Positions 1 through 7,155 of a DNA stretch of 57,227 bases are shown here, piece after piece. Numbering within the stretch: position 1 is the stretch's first letter; the number at the start of each line of letters is the position of its first letter. Source of the stretch: Spirochaetota bacterium. Lineage in GTDB: Bacteria; Spirochaetota; JAGLSM01; JAKPMW01. Under the pieces are notes generated by a model. It saw nothing but the letters and a program-made list of their open reading frames with translations. It was not told where the DNA came from and did not search any database. A program made the position numbers and the translations under genes. The stretch is from NCBI GenBank assembly GCA_031283155.1, contig JAITCI010000002.1:1-57227 (forward strand). The letters run 5' to 3'.

Positions 1-117
1 CTTGCAGCCCTCCTTCGTACCCGTCATACGGGCGTCGCGGCGCAGATAATCCAGAAGCACCTTACCGGCAGGCTCATTGGTTTCCACAGGCTGATCATTG
101 ACGATAAAACGAATCAT
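1..117 (-). CDS. Molybdenum hydroxylase 2Fe-2S subunit (xanthine dehydrogenase type), N-terminal 39 codons
   Basis: The leftward ATG at 117 opens a frame that runs off the window edge. The visible protein starts MIRFIVNDQPVE, continues with LLDYLRR and ends TGTKEGC. This is the N-terminal 2Fe-2S ferredoxin fold of xanthine dehydrogenase/CO dehydrogenase small subunits, where TGTKxGC carries the first cluster cysteine. The small subunit passes electrons from the molybdenum centre to FAD or another acceptor. A purine-rich GGAAAG lies just upstream of the ATG. Whether the substrate is xanthine, another N-heterocycle or CO cannot be told from 39 residues. The gene reads away from the XRE regulator at 287 and shares its promoter region. 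Confidence 0.8.
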   Translation of the reverse strand, partial: MIRFIVNDQPVETNEPAGKVLLDYLRRDARMTGTKEGCK

Positions 118-196
118 CTATATTTCTTTCCATAATACATACATGAATCCTGGATTCCCATCGGGCGAGAACATTCGGAAAATATGGTGTTTTCCT

Positions 197-221
197 ATAG
201 TTCTATAGAGTATAGAACTAT
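197..221. promoter_or_regulatory. Palindromic operator candidate between the hydroxylase and XRE genes
   Basis: A perfect inverted repeat: 11-bp arms ATAGTTCTATA and TATAGAACTAT around a GAG spacer. It covers the -10 of the leftward promoter. A half-site ATAGTTC recurs at 248-254 next to the rightward -10. Binding by the adjacent XRE protein is inferred. The inner core CTATA-N3-TATAG also occurs at 1248-1260. Confidence 0.6.
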
Positions 222-257
222 GAGATTCTTGTCAAGAAAATAAATCAATAGTTCAAT
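209..257. promoter_or_regulatory. Divergent promoters sharing a -35 palindrome
   Basis: The palindrome TTCTTG-T-CAAGAA (226-238) gives a consensus leftward -35 TTGACA (235-230), followed after 15 bp by TATACT (214-209). On the other strand it gives a rightward TTGTCA (229-234), followed after 17 bp by TTCAAT (252-257). The leftward spacing is short and the rightward -10 is weak, so both calls are tentative. Confidence 0.4.
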
Positions 258-286
258 AAGAGGTGCATATATGAGGTATATAAACG

Positions 287-607
287 ATGAGCAGCGGGCA
301 AGATTTGAGGCTCATTCTGGGCGAAAGAATCCGGTTTTACCGGAAGCAGCGGCAGCTCTCGCAGGCGAGTCTTGCGGGAAAAGCGGATATTTCCATTACT
401 TTTCTGAGCAATATAGAACGGGGCATCAAGTATCCCACATCAGACACCCTGTCGAGCATAGCCGCCGGGCTGGGCGTGGAGGCCTACCAATTATTCCGGC
501 AGGATTCCGGCGACGAATATCAGAATCTGCTGGATCGCTTCAAGAAAGACATCACAGAGAATGTGTTGAAAACGCTGGAGACTGTTTATAAGGCGTATGA
601 GAAATAG
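287..607 (+). CDS. XRE-family transcriptional regulator (copy 1)
   Basis: A 106-residue single-domain DNA-binding protein. A Cro/CI-type helix-turn-helix fills residues 9-63, with the typical pattern QLSQASLAGKADIS and FLSNIERG. The remaining 40 residues form a charged helix ending KAYEK. The chosen ATG lies 10 bases after a GAGGT. An ATG at 271 opens a different frame and does not give this protein. It is a paralogue of the regulator at 6120-6437: both are about 105 residues and share AAxLxxEAYQLF after the helix-turn-helix. Its position beside the palindrome at 197-221 suggests autoregulation and control of the divergent hydroxylase gene. That control is inferred. Confidence 0.85.
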   Translation: MSSGQDLRLILGERIRFYRKQRQLSQASLAGKADISITFLSNIERGIKYPTSDTLSSIAAGLGVEAYQLFRQDSGDEYQNLLDRFKKDITENVLKTLETVYKAYEK

Positions 608-615
608 GCGAAATT

Positions 616-1218
616 TTATTTTTCTGTAAAATTTTCTTTGTTGTTATGCACAACCTGATCCGCAAGCTCGGCAAGATGAGGTGCCGCCGCCTTGCTTATT
701 GCAAGCCCTGATTTTTCATTAAGCGCGGCGATGACTTCATTAAAACACGAGACAGCCGTATCATAGTTTGTACAAGCGTCCATGATGGGCAATGTTTCTG
801 AATATGTTTTTACCCATGTTCGCGCCCTCTCTGTGTAGTCATTAACCAGAGTAACGTACCTGCTGTCGGCATATATCGTGTTGGGGTTATTGGGGGCATG
901 AAGCCTGCGCCCATACCGGATACGCTCTTCTATTTTGGAGCAGGCATCGTCAATCACCTGTATACATTTTTCAATTTTTTCTTTCGTTTTTTCAAATTCC
1001 GAAAGCTCTTTTTTAAACCTCGATTCCCGGAGTATCAGCCCCTCCGGAGATTCATTGGCATAGGCGGGATTGAGAAGATATATTTTGTTGGCAATATCTG
1101 TCAGTTCTTCAATATGATCAGAAACTTCTCCGATTAAATCCGTAACTGTATATATATCGTTCAGTATATTTTGCTCCTGCGAATTTCTTTCGTATACAGC
1201 CCTGTTGGAATAGCCCAT
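616..1218 (-). CDS. Hypothetical protein, helical, 200 residues
   Basis: I do not recognise a family. The protein starts MGYSNRAVYERN, has no signal peptide or membrane segment, and is rich in Glu, Lys and Asn with several stretches that look helical or coiled-coil (about residues 20-100). The start is supported by AAAAGGAG about 10 bases upstream and by a good promoter at 1254-1282. It converges on the XRE gene. Its promoter overlaps a palindrome with the same core as the site beside that regulator, so it may belong to the same regulon. Its codon use is more AT-rich than that of the housekeeping genes further right. Confidence 0.6.
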   Translation of the reverse strand: MGYSNRAVYERNSQEQNILNDIYTVTDLIGEVSDHIEELTDIANKIYLLNPAYANESPEGLILRESRFKKELSEFEKTKEKIEKCIQVIDDACSKIEERIRYGRRLHAPNNPNTIYADSRYVTLVNDYTERARTWVKTYSETLPIMDACTNYDTAVSCFNEVIAALNEKSGLAISKAAAPHLAELADQVVHNNKENFTEK

Positions 1219-1243
1219 ACCAGGCGCTCCTTTTATTTTTTAC

Positions 1244-1282
1244 TGTACTATATACTATAGCACACATTCGCGGTTTTGCCAA
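1244..1282 (-). promoter_or_regulatory. Sigma-70 promoter overlapped by a second CTATA-N3-TATAG palindrome
   Basis: Leftward -35 TTGGCA (1282-1277), 17-bp spacer, -10 TATAGT (1259-1254), driving the 200-residue gene at 1218. An inverted repeat covers the -10: TGT-A-CTATA, spacer TAC, TATAG-C-ACA (1244-1264). Its core equals the core of the palindrome at 197-221. Confidence 0.6.
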
Positions 1283-1307
1283 TAATGCAGTGTTCCAATT
1301 TGTATAC

Positions 1308-1343
1308 GAAAGACGCCCAAAAGCGCGCCCATTCCGAAAAAAA
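1308..1343 (+). repeat. Dispersed repeat GAAAGACGCCC...ATTCCGAAA, copy 1
   Basis: The pattern is GAAAGACGCCCA, then about ten variable bases, then CATTCCGAAA. Other copies lie at 10098-10133, 49219-49250 and, inverted, 49107-49136. All are intergenic. Confidence 0.6.
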
Positions 1344-1360
1344 GACTTGAGTCCAATCGC

Positions 1361-1376
1361 GTAGTATATTTGCGTA
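1361..1376 (+). promoter_or_regulatory. Upstream element shared with the gene at 36676
   Basis: The 16-mer GTAGTATATTTGCGTA precedes thioredoxin and occurs unchanged at 36629-36644 before an unrelated membrane-protein gene, both times 25-31 bases from the start codon. It contains TATATT, a possible -10. No convincing -35 is seen at normal spacing. Confidence 0.4.
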
Positions 1377-1401
1377 GGACATTTATGTAGAGGGGTTTTC
1401 C

Positions 1402-1728
1402 ATGAGCAATGCCGCCATAGTTAACGACGCGAATTTTCAGAGCGAGGTTTTGGAATCAGCGCTTCCGGTGCTTGTTGATTTTTGGGCGCCCTGGTGCGGC
1501 CCCTGCCGCGCCCTCGCTCCCACTATAGATGAGATCGCCGGTGAATGTGCCGATAAATTAAAGGTGCTGAAGCTGAATGTGGATGAGGCGCCTGGTGCCG
1601 CCGAAAATTATCAGGTGATGAGCATCCCCACCCTTCTCCTGTTTAAGGGCGGCCTGGTCATAGAGCGCATCGTGGGGGCGCAGCCCAAGGATCGCCTGCT
1701 CGCGCTGATCCGCCCGCATCTTGGGTAG
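1402..1728 (+). CDS. trxA: Thioredoxin
   Basis: A 108-residue cytoplasmic thioredoxin of normal length. The active site WCGPC is at residues 31-35 within LVDFWAPWCGPCRALAP, and the cis-proline motif SIPTLLLF follows. It reduces protein disulfides and is recharged by thioredoxin reductase, which is not in the window. AGAGGGG stands about 8 bases before the ATG. The HEAT-repeat gene starts 34 bases after the stop on the same strand, so the two may be cotranscribed. Confidence 0.97.
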   Translation: MSNAAIVNDANFQSEVLESALPVLVDFWAPWCGPCRALAPTIDEIAGECADKLKVLKLNVDEAPGAAENYQVMSIPTLLLFKGGLVIERIVGAQPKDRLLALIRPHLG

Positions 1729-1762
1729 TCCGGTGTATGTGTATGCAGGACAGAGGAACGCC

Positions 1763-3160
1763 ATGAAACGGATCGCGCGCCTTATTTTTTCTTTTATAAC
1801 TGTATGCGGCGGGCTTTTTGTATACGGATGCTTTCTGAGCGTCATCGCCCCGCAGATCATCTACGGCGAAGATATGGCGGATGATACCTGGCGGCCAAAC
1901 CGCGCGGCCGCGGCAAATACCGCAACCGGCTCCTCAGCGAGGGGCGCGTCTTCGGCAGCGCAAATTTCTTCCCGCGCGTCCGCCGCCGCGAACACGCCCA
2001 CAACCCAGCAGATCGAATTCTGGCGCGACACCATGCTCTTTGGTACGCCCCTCCAAAAGGAAGACGCGCTGAAGGCCATGCAAAATTTCCGGGCGCGCGA
2101 GGTGGACGCGATCCTGCTTGAGTCGCTCCCCAGGGAAGCCGAGGGCGCAAACCAGCGCCGCATCATCCAGCTCCTGCATGAGCGCCAGGTGGCGGGCGCG
2201 CTCCGCCCCCTTGAGGAAGCGCTGCAAAAAGCGGAGACTCCCGAAACGAAGGGTTCCGCGATTGGCGCGCTCGCGAAGTTCAAAGACAAATCAAGCCTTC
2301 CGATTATCCTGACCTACGTTACCAACAGCGATACGATGATACAGCAGGAGGCGATTCGCGCCATCGGCATGATAGGGGATCCCGCGCCCGCAGCGCAGCT
2401 CCTCGAGATGCTGGATTCCCTGCCATCCTCGGCCGATCTGCGCCACGATCTCGTGAACGCGCTCGGTGAGCTGAAATACGCGCCCGCCTACGACAGCCTG
2501 CGCGCCTGCGCCATGAATGCCGCGAATGGGCGGTACCTGCGCGCCTTCGCGATCACCGCGCTCGGCAAGATCGCCGACAAGCGCATCATTCCCGATTTTC
2601 TCAAATTACTGAACGAGGAAAAAATGCCGGAACTCAAGCTGCGCGTGGTCGCGGCCTTTGGCGAGATGCCCACAGCGGAAACGATTCCGGCGATTCAAAG
2701 CGCGATGGCGGACGGCGACGAGACGGTGCGCATCGCCGCGATCCGCGCGGCTGGACGCACGCGCGACAAGGAACTCGCAAAGGCGGTTCTGTACCGCTTC
2801 CGCTACGACAACGAGGCGCGCGTTATGCTTGCCTCTGCGGAGGCGCTCCAGGAAATCGGGCAGCCCGATCTGCCCGCGCTGATCATGCAGCGCTTTGAGT
2901 CCGCGCGCGATACCGCGATCATGTCCGGCTTTGTCGGCATCCTGAAAAAATGCCCGCCCCAGCCGCAGGCCGCAGGGATATTGCGCAAGAAGCAGGACGA
3001 AAATAAATTCTCCAAATTGAAGGACGAGATTCAGGATCTCCTGAACCTGTGGGGGATAGGCGAAGCACCGGCAGCCGCGCGCCCCGAGCAGACGCGCGTT
3101 TCCTCCGCGCAGGCCAGCAGCCAACCACAAATTCCGAACAGGGTTTTTATAACGGAGTAG
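1763..3160 (+). CDS. HEAT-repeat protein with N-terminal signal or anchor
   Basis: A 465-residue protein. The start MKRIARLIF was chosen because CAGAGGAACGCC precedes it. Residues 5-35 are a hydrophobic signal or anchor, so the rest is probably periplasmic or membrane-tethered. An Ala/Ser-rich linker follows. From about residue 95 there are repeated helix pairs of HEAT/PBS-lyase type, with motifs such as QEAIRAIGMIGDP, LRAFAITALGKIADK and VRIAAIRAAGRTRDK at roughly 30-residue spacing. HEAT arrays are protein-binding scaffolds. The partner is unknown. The tail is Gln/Ala-rich and probably disordered. Confidence 0.8.
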   Translation: MKRIARLIFSFITVCGGLFVYGCFLSVIAPQIIYGEDMADDTWRPNRAAAANTATGSSARGASSAAQISSRASAAANTPTTQQIEFWRDTMLFGTPLQKEDALKAMQNFRAREVDAILLESLPREAEGANQRRIIQLLHERQVAGALRPLEEALQKAETPETKGSAIGALAKFKDKSSLPIILTYVTNSDTMIQQEAIRAIGMIGDPAPAAQLLEMLDSLPSSADLRHDLVNALGELKYAPAYDSLRACAMNAANGRYLRAFAITALGKIADKRIIPDFLKLLNEEKMPELKLRVVAAFGEMPTAETIPAIQSAMADGDETVRIAAIRAAGRTRDKELAKAVLYRFRYDNEARVMLASAEALQEIGQPDLPALIMQRFESARDTAIMSGFVGILKKCPPQPQAAGILRKKQDENKFSKLKDEIQDLLNLWGIGEAPAAARPEQTRVSSAQASSQPQIPNRVFITE

Positions 3161-3373
3161 CTTTTTTTGTGGGGACAGTTGCCGCATACCGAATCAAACG
3201 CGCGTCTCAAATGAAAACCTCAGCGCTCTGCCGCTCCGCGCTTAACCAAACGTACTTTCCCTGTAATTGCGCGTTCCGCGCAAAAAAAAGGGCTGCCCCT
3301 CGCGGGACAGTCCCCAATGCTTAAAGGTACAGCCTCCTCAATGCAATTCTCTCCCTATTGCATACCGGGCATA
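3161..3373. other. Non-coding gap between convergent genes
   Basis: No gene is seen. A T7 tract follows the HEAT gene stop. The right part holds the leftward terminator described separately. GGGGACAG recurs at both ends of the gap, suggesting a small intergenic repeat. Confidence 0.5.
3282..3318 (-). terminator. Rho-independent terminator of the VWA-like lipoprotein gene
   Basis: On the leftward strand a compound GC-rich hairpin (GGGGACTG, an inner CCC-gcga-GGG, CAGCCC) is followed by eight T residues (3289-3282). It lies about 60 bases after the stop codon. Confidence 0.6.
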
Positions 3374-5914
3374 TTATGTAGACGGCCGGGTGCTGGATGT
3401 GCTATACACAACACCAAAGGTACCGCTGGTCGCGCCGCTATATCCTGTCACAGTAATAGTGACCGTTCCGGTGCTGTTGGCGGTAAAACTCTGCGGCGAA
3501 CTCCAGCCGCTATCGACGCTGCTGAATATTGACGTCCCGCTGCTCGTATACCTGGCGCTTACCATTACGTCCACTGATTTAGTGCCGTTGCCCTGATAGC
3601 TGTCGTTCCACCAAATACGGTAGGTTGTGCCGCTCGTGACATTCATTGTGTACTGCACTCCTCCTGACACAAGGCTCCCGTTAGCCCAAACCCCTGCGGT
3701 GAGCTGATTATTGGGAGGGGGAGGAGCAGGGGGAGTGCCGCCGGTACCCCCGCCCAGGATGTCAATAAAGTTGTTTGCCGCAGTTTGAACCGTTGGAAAG
3801 AATGTTCCCAGCGACAGACTACAGTCCATCACAAGAACGACGCCTATGTTTTTGCTGATGTCTTCAGAAGCGCTGGAATCCTCCAGGTCAGTGACATAGG
3901 TTAGACCGCCATTACGGCTTACCTGCGCCTGGATTGACTGGACAAAACACTCAGTTCCATTATAGACAAATTTGAGGTTATTGAAGGGAAGCGAAACCTT
4001 TTGAACGCCGTTTATTGTGACAAGCTGGCCTGTGATGGGGTTGTCAAAGGAAACATAGGTCGGCGTTCCGGTCACAGTAAAAACAGGAACCGCGCCCGGC
4101 ACGGCGAGGTCATACACCATGTCTCCATATACGTCTTCCGTATATACGGTCGAAGAACTCAGTGTCGGCTTTGCGGTGACAGTCAGCTTGATCTTCTTTG
4201 GATCGCTTTCGGGGGCATACGCCGGATTTGTGATCAGCCGCATATTTTTGGAAGACGCAAGAACGCTGTCCGCTATGTCTTTGAATATGGTGTTGAGTTG
4301 GGATGGATCACTTGTAGCCCTGTACTGTCCGCCCTGCACAAGTTTCTCCATATCGGTCTGGACGAGCTGCTCACCGCCGGGAACCTCAAACCCTATGGCG
4401 TAGGTAGTCAGGCCGGGTACCTCCCCCAGGAGCGCTTGCGCCTTAGTATACACCTGCGAAGTCGTTACATACACCGGCGGCGCTTCCTGCTGCCAGAGCC
4501 AGCTTGAGCCGTTATCGGCGCCATCCGTAAATGTGACGATAAAGGTTTTGTCAAACGCGGGCAGACCGGTTTGATTGAACATCGGTATCGCTTTGGAGAC
4601 CGCATAGCACAATGCTGTTTGGTCTACATTGTTATTGGCGGCATTGATAAATGATGTTGCGGTTTGCAGATTGGCGCTCAAGGGCAAAGTATTGACTGTG
4701 CTGTTAAAGGTTATTGCCCCAACATAGACGTTCCCGCCGGTACTGCTCTGCGGCGGATTTATAACGCCCTGCGAACTCGAAGACGAAATGGATGAGCTGG
4801 ATGATGAACTCGAAGACGAAATGGATGAGCTGATGGACGAACTGGAACTCGAAGATAAGCTGGAGGATGAACTGATGGACGAGCTGATCGACGAGCTGCT
4901 GCCGCCGATGACAAAGGTGTGCCAGCCTACGTTAGTGACCACGCCCGGAGAGATAATATTCCATTCTGCCTCGGTATACACAGCGTTGGCGCCAAAACCC
5001 GGTTTGCGCACATACGTCTTGTCTTGCCCGAGCATTCCGGTCGACGCCGCCGGAACCCTGTCCACAACTGTATTGCCATTATAGAGCGCGACGCGCTGAT
5101 TTTGGGTAAAGGATACAATACGCCCGCCCGCCGTGGTGTTCGCGTAGGCAATGGTGACGCCCCTTGCGTTGGCGGCGGATAATACATCGTAATGCGCTTC
5201 CGCATGCGCGAGAACATAGGTACCGCCTGCGGGAATGGTGACGCCTGAGCCAAATTCGTACAGATACGAGCCTTCGCCTGTGTTTCCTGCGGCGGGTTTG
5301 GCATCAGCGCTCGTAACGTGTACTGCCAATGCCCATCCGCTTAAATTAAAGGCCGCTTGGGTGGGGTTATAGAGTTCGATGTACTTGTTGTTTCCCGACG
5401 GTCCCACTATGGCAATCTCAGATATAAAAATTGTGGATGTGGATGGCACCGAACTTCCCCCGCCCGACGAGGAACTTATCGAAGAGGAACTTGAAGATGA
5501 GCTTGAACTGGACGGACTTGAACTCAAAGACAGGGTTGTCGCGTACGCAAGCCCTGAAAAATTGCCTGAAATAGTATAATTACCGGCGGATTGAAATACG
5601 TACGCATTAACCCAATAGTAATATGTCGTATTCGCCTGTAACCCGGTATGGGTATATGACGTCCCTTGAACCTGGGAAAGACTGGATGCAGAGCCAAAAG
5701 ATGTTGTGGTGCTGTAGCGCACCTCATAGCCGGTAGCCCTCGGTACGGCAGGCCAGGATACACGAATGCTGTCCGCCCCCAGCGCAACCGCGCTGACGCT
5801 GCTCGGCGCACCAGGAGGATCAGGCGCAGGAACCTCATCGTCTTCGCCGCACCCGGCCATTCCCGGGGCAATCCCAATGATAAAAATGAAAAAAATTGCG
5901 CATAAATACTTCAC
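3374..5914 (-). CDS. Surface lipoprotein: FnIII, lamin-tail and rearranged VWA-like domains with poly-Ser linkers
   Basis: 846 residues. The signal peptide ends in a lipobox APGMAGC with Cys22. A fibronectin type III domain covers about residues 35-125, a poly-Ser linker 129-152, and a lamin-tail-like (LTD) domain about 160-335 (ISEIAIVG, KYIELYNP, LSGWAL). A second poly-Ser/Ile linker spans 337-380. Residues about 395-555 look like the second half of a von Willebrand A domain (FTDGADN at 461-467), yet the MIDAS-like first strand VVLVMDCSLSLG is only found at about 692-703. A beta-rich C-terminal domain follows. It is probably an exposed adhesin or matrix protein. The promoter is shared with the divergent XRE gene at 6120. 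Confidence 0.8.
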   Translation of the reverse strand: MKYLCAIFFIFIIGIAPGMAGCGEDDEVPAPDPPGAPSSVSAVALGADSIRVSWPAVPRATGYEVRYSTTTSFGSASSLSQVQGTSYTHTGLQANTTYYYWVNAYVFQSAGNYTISGNFSGLAYATTLSLSSSPSSSSSSSSSSSISSSSGGGSSVPSTSTIFISEIAIVGPSGNNKYIELYNPTQAAFNLSGWALAVHVTSADAKPAAGNTGEGSYLYEFGSGVTIPAGGTYVLAHAEAHYDVLSAANARGVTIAYANTTAGGRIVSFTQNQRVALYNGNTVVDRVPAASTGMLGQDKTYVRKPGFGANAVYTEAEWNIISPGVVTNVGWHTFVIGGSSSSISSSISSSSSLSSSSSSSISSSISSSSSSSSSSISSSSSQGVINPPQSSTGGNVYVGAITFNSTVNTLPLSANLQTATSFINAANNNVDQTALCYAVSKAIPMFNQTGLPAFDKTFIVTFTDGADNGSSWLWQQEAPPVYVTTSQVYTKAQALLGEVPGLTTYAIGFEVPGGEQLVQTDMEKLVQGGQYRATSDPSQLNTIFKDIADSVLASSKNMRLITNPAYAPESDPKKIKLTVTAKPTLSSSTVYTEDVYGDMVYDLAVPGAVPVFTVTGTPTYVSFDNPITGQLVTINGVQKVSLPFNNLKFVYNGTECFVQSIQAQVSRNGGLTYVTDLEDSSASEDISKNIGVVLVMDCSLSLGTFFPTVQTAANNFIDILGGGTGGTPPAPPPPNNQLTAGVWANGSLVSGGVQYTMNVTSGTTYRIWWNDSYQGNGTKSVDVMVSARYTSSGTSIFSSVDSGWSSPQSFTANSTGTVTITVTGYSGATSGTFGVVYSTSSTRPST

Positions 5915-6016
5915 TGTAACCTCCTCTTGATAAGGCGCATTGCGCCTTTTGGGTATGCGCTGCCGCGCAGCTTTTCCCAGCTTTCCCGCATATTTTACCC
6001 ACGGGAATCCGGAAAA

Positions 6017-6081
6017 ATCAACAATTAAGCGATGATAATCAACAATTCGTTGGTTGTCAACGGATTTATAGCCTGTATAGT
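6017..6081. promoter_or_regulatory. Overlapping divergent promoters with two direct-repeat operator candidates
   Basis: Leftward: TTGACA (6060-6055), 17 bp, TATCAT (6037-6032). Rightward: TTGTCA (6054-6059), 16 bp, TATAGT (6076-6081). The two -35 boxes overlap. ATCAACAATT occurs at 6017-6026 and 6038-6047, start points 21 bp apart or two helical turns, flanking the leftward -10. This is a natural binding region for the adjacent XRE protein, inferred from position. Confidence 0.65.
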
Positions 6082-6119
6082 GGTTTTATTGGGCTGTATT
6101 GGTGTACATAGGTAAACAC

Positions 6120-6437
6120 ATGGCGAGTCTTCGTGATATACTGGCAAATAACCTCAAAAAATACCGCCATGAAAGAGGCATAACGCAGGCGAAACTGGCC
6201 GAAAAGGCCGGAATTTCAACCCAATTCATAGCCATGATAGAGCTTTCGCGTCAGTTCCCAAGCCCCGAGGTGCTGGATCAGATCGCCGCAGCCCTTGAGA
6301 TAGAGGCGTATCAGCTTTTTTGGGTGCCGCCTTCCCCGGAGGACGCCATGGAACGGCTGCATCGCGATATCGTGCGCGATATTCGGCAGGTATGCGATGA
6401 GGTTATGGAAAGAGCCATCGACAATACGCGCAGGTGA
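6120..6437 (+). CDS. XRE-family transcriptional regulator (copy 2)
   Basis: A 105-residue regulator with a Cro/CI-type helix-turn-helix at about residues 8-62 (GITQAKLAEKAGISTQFI) and a C-terminal charged helix. The ATG at 6120 was preferred over an in-frame TTG at 6099 because it gives the same length as the paralogue at 287-607 and AGGTAAAC precedes it. Both proteins contain EAYQLF at the same place. It faces the lipoprotein gene at 5914 across a promoter region with repeated ATCAACAATT boxes, so it probably controls that gene and itself. The PIN toxin gene converges on it 18 bases downstream. Confidence 0.87.
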   Translation: MASLRDILANNLKKYRHERGITQAKLAEKAGISTQFIAMIELSRQFPSPEVLDQIAAALEIEAYQLFWVPPSPEDAMERLHRDIVRDIRQVCDEVMERAIDNTRR

Positions 6438-6455
6438 GTGGCGCAAATCCTTCAC

Positions 6456-6839
6456 TCACCAAATACAGGGTACGCCATAAAGACCGAATTGAGAGTCCCG
6501 GGAAATTACGTGCATATTTTCGGAGATAGCCGCTGCAACAAGCATCCGGTCAAACGGATCGCGATGAAAAAATGGCAGGGATTCCACCTGCATCAGGTGT
6601 TCCTGTAAAATTGGGAGCAGTTTGAAACCGTTTGCAGACGCAATACTGAAAAATTCAGGCACGCCCCCTTCAAGCTGTAATTTCCCAATGCTGATTTTTA
6701 TGGAAATTTCCCAGGCGGAAACAATGCTTACAAAAGACTCATTTTCAGGGTTACAGATCACATTTCGAACGGTCATGGGTAATTCATGGGAATCCAACGC
6801 GAGCCAGAGAATGGCATGCGTATCCAGAAGAATTCTCAT
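6456..6839 (-). CDS. PIN-domain toxin, VapC-like
   Basis: A 127-residue PIN-domain protein starting MRILLDTHAILWLA, with the conserved first Asp at residue 6. Further acidic residues expected of the metal site are in SAWEISIK and HRDPFDRMLVAAA. PIN toxins are Mg-dependent RNases that cut tRNA or rRNA. Its ATG overlaps the TGA of the upstream antitoxin gene by 4 bases (ATGA), so the pair is translationally coupled. No active-site residue looks lost. The RNA target cannot be predicted. Confidence 0.88.
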   Translation of the reverse strand: MRILLDTHAILWLALDSHELPMTVRNVICNPENESFVSIVSAWEISIKISIGKLQLEGGVPEFFSIASANGFKLLPILQEHLMQVESLPFFHRDPFDRMLVAAAISENMHVISRDSQFGLYGVPCIW

Positions 6840-7096
6840 TCCATATACTCTTTGAAATCCTCAAGCGGGGCGTCAAAATCATCGGCCATTTGTATTTTGC
6901 CTTCCCAACCGCCCGGCTTGGGCATTTTTCGGGCAGGTTCTGCGGTGATGACAAACGGTATGCGGCGCTGCCTGACGGCCTGGCGTAAAAAAATGTTGAT
7001 AGCGGTGGTCATATCAAGCCCCATCGATTCAAAAATGCTTTGCGCTTGATTTTTTATTTCACTATCCACGCGGACGTTAATGTTTGCGGCAGACAT
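6836..7096 (-). CDS. RelB/DinJ-type antitoxin partnered with a PIN toxin
   Basis: An 86-residue protein starting MSAANINVRVDSEI. Residues 5-50 match the ribbon-helix-helix DNA-binding part of RelB/DinJ antitoxins (GLDMTTAINIFLRQAV). The C-terminus PLEDFKEYME would be the toxin-neutralising tail. CCAGGAGGATTT gives a strong ribosome binding site 3-10 bases before the ATG. DinJ-type antitoxins usually pair with YafQ/RelE-fold toxins. Here the overlapping downstream gene encodes a PIN domain, so the module is a mixed combination. Autorepression through the promoter at 7115-7143 is likely. Confidence 0.85.
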   Translation of the reverse strand: MSAANINVRVDSEIKNQAQSIFESMGLDMTTAINIFLRQAVRQRRIPFVITAEPARKMPKPGGWEGKIQMADDFDAPLEDFKEYME

Positions 7097-7114
7097 AAAT
7101 CCTCCTGGAACATA

Positions 7115-7143
7115 TACATAACACACCATGCGCATAATATCAA
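7115..7143 (-). promoter_or_regulatory. Promoter of the toxin-antitoxin operon
   Basis: Leftward TTGATA (7143-7138), 17 bp, TATGTA (7120-7115), ending about 20 bases before the antitoxin ATG. The spacer contains the palindrome ATGCGCAT (7128-7135), a candidate antitoxin operator. Confidence 0.5.
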
Positions 7144-7155
7144 CATTTTTGCCTT

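Noticed and set aside
271-591. Alternative frame beginning at the ATG at 271
   Set aside because: It overlaps the XRE gene in another frame, and only the 287 frame encodes a recognisable helix-turn-helix.
4770-5110. Rightward acidic frame (DELEDEMDEL-type) opposite the lipoprotein gene
   Set aside because: It is the complement of the poly-Ser codons of the leftward gene, has no ribosome binding site and matches nothing known.
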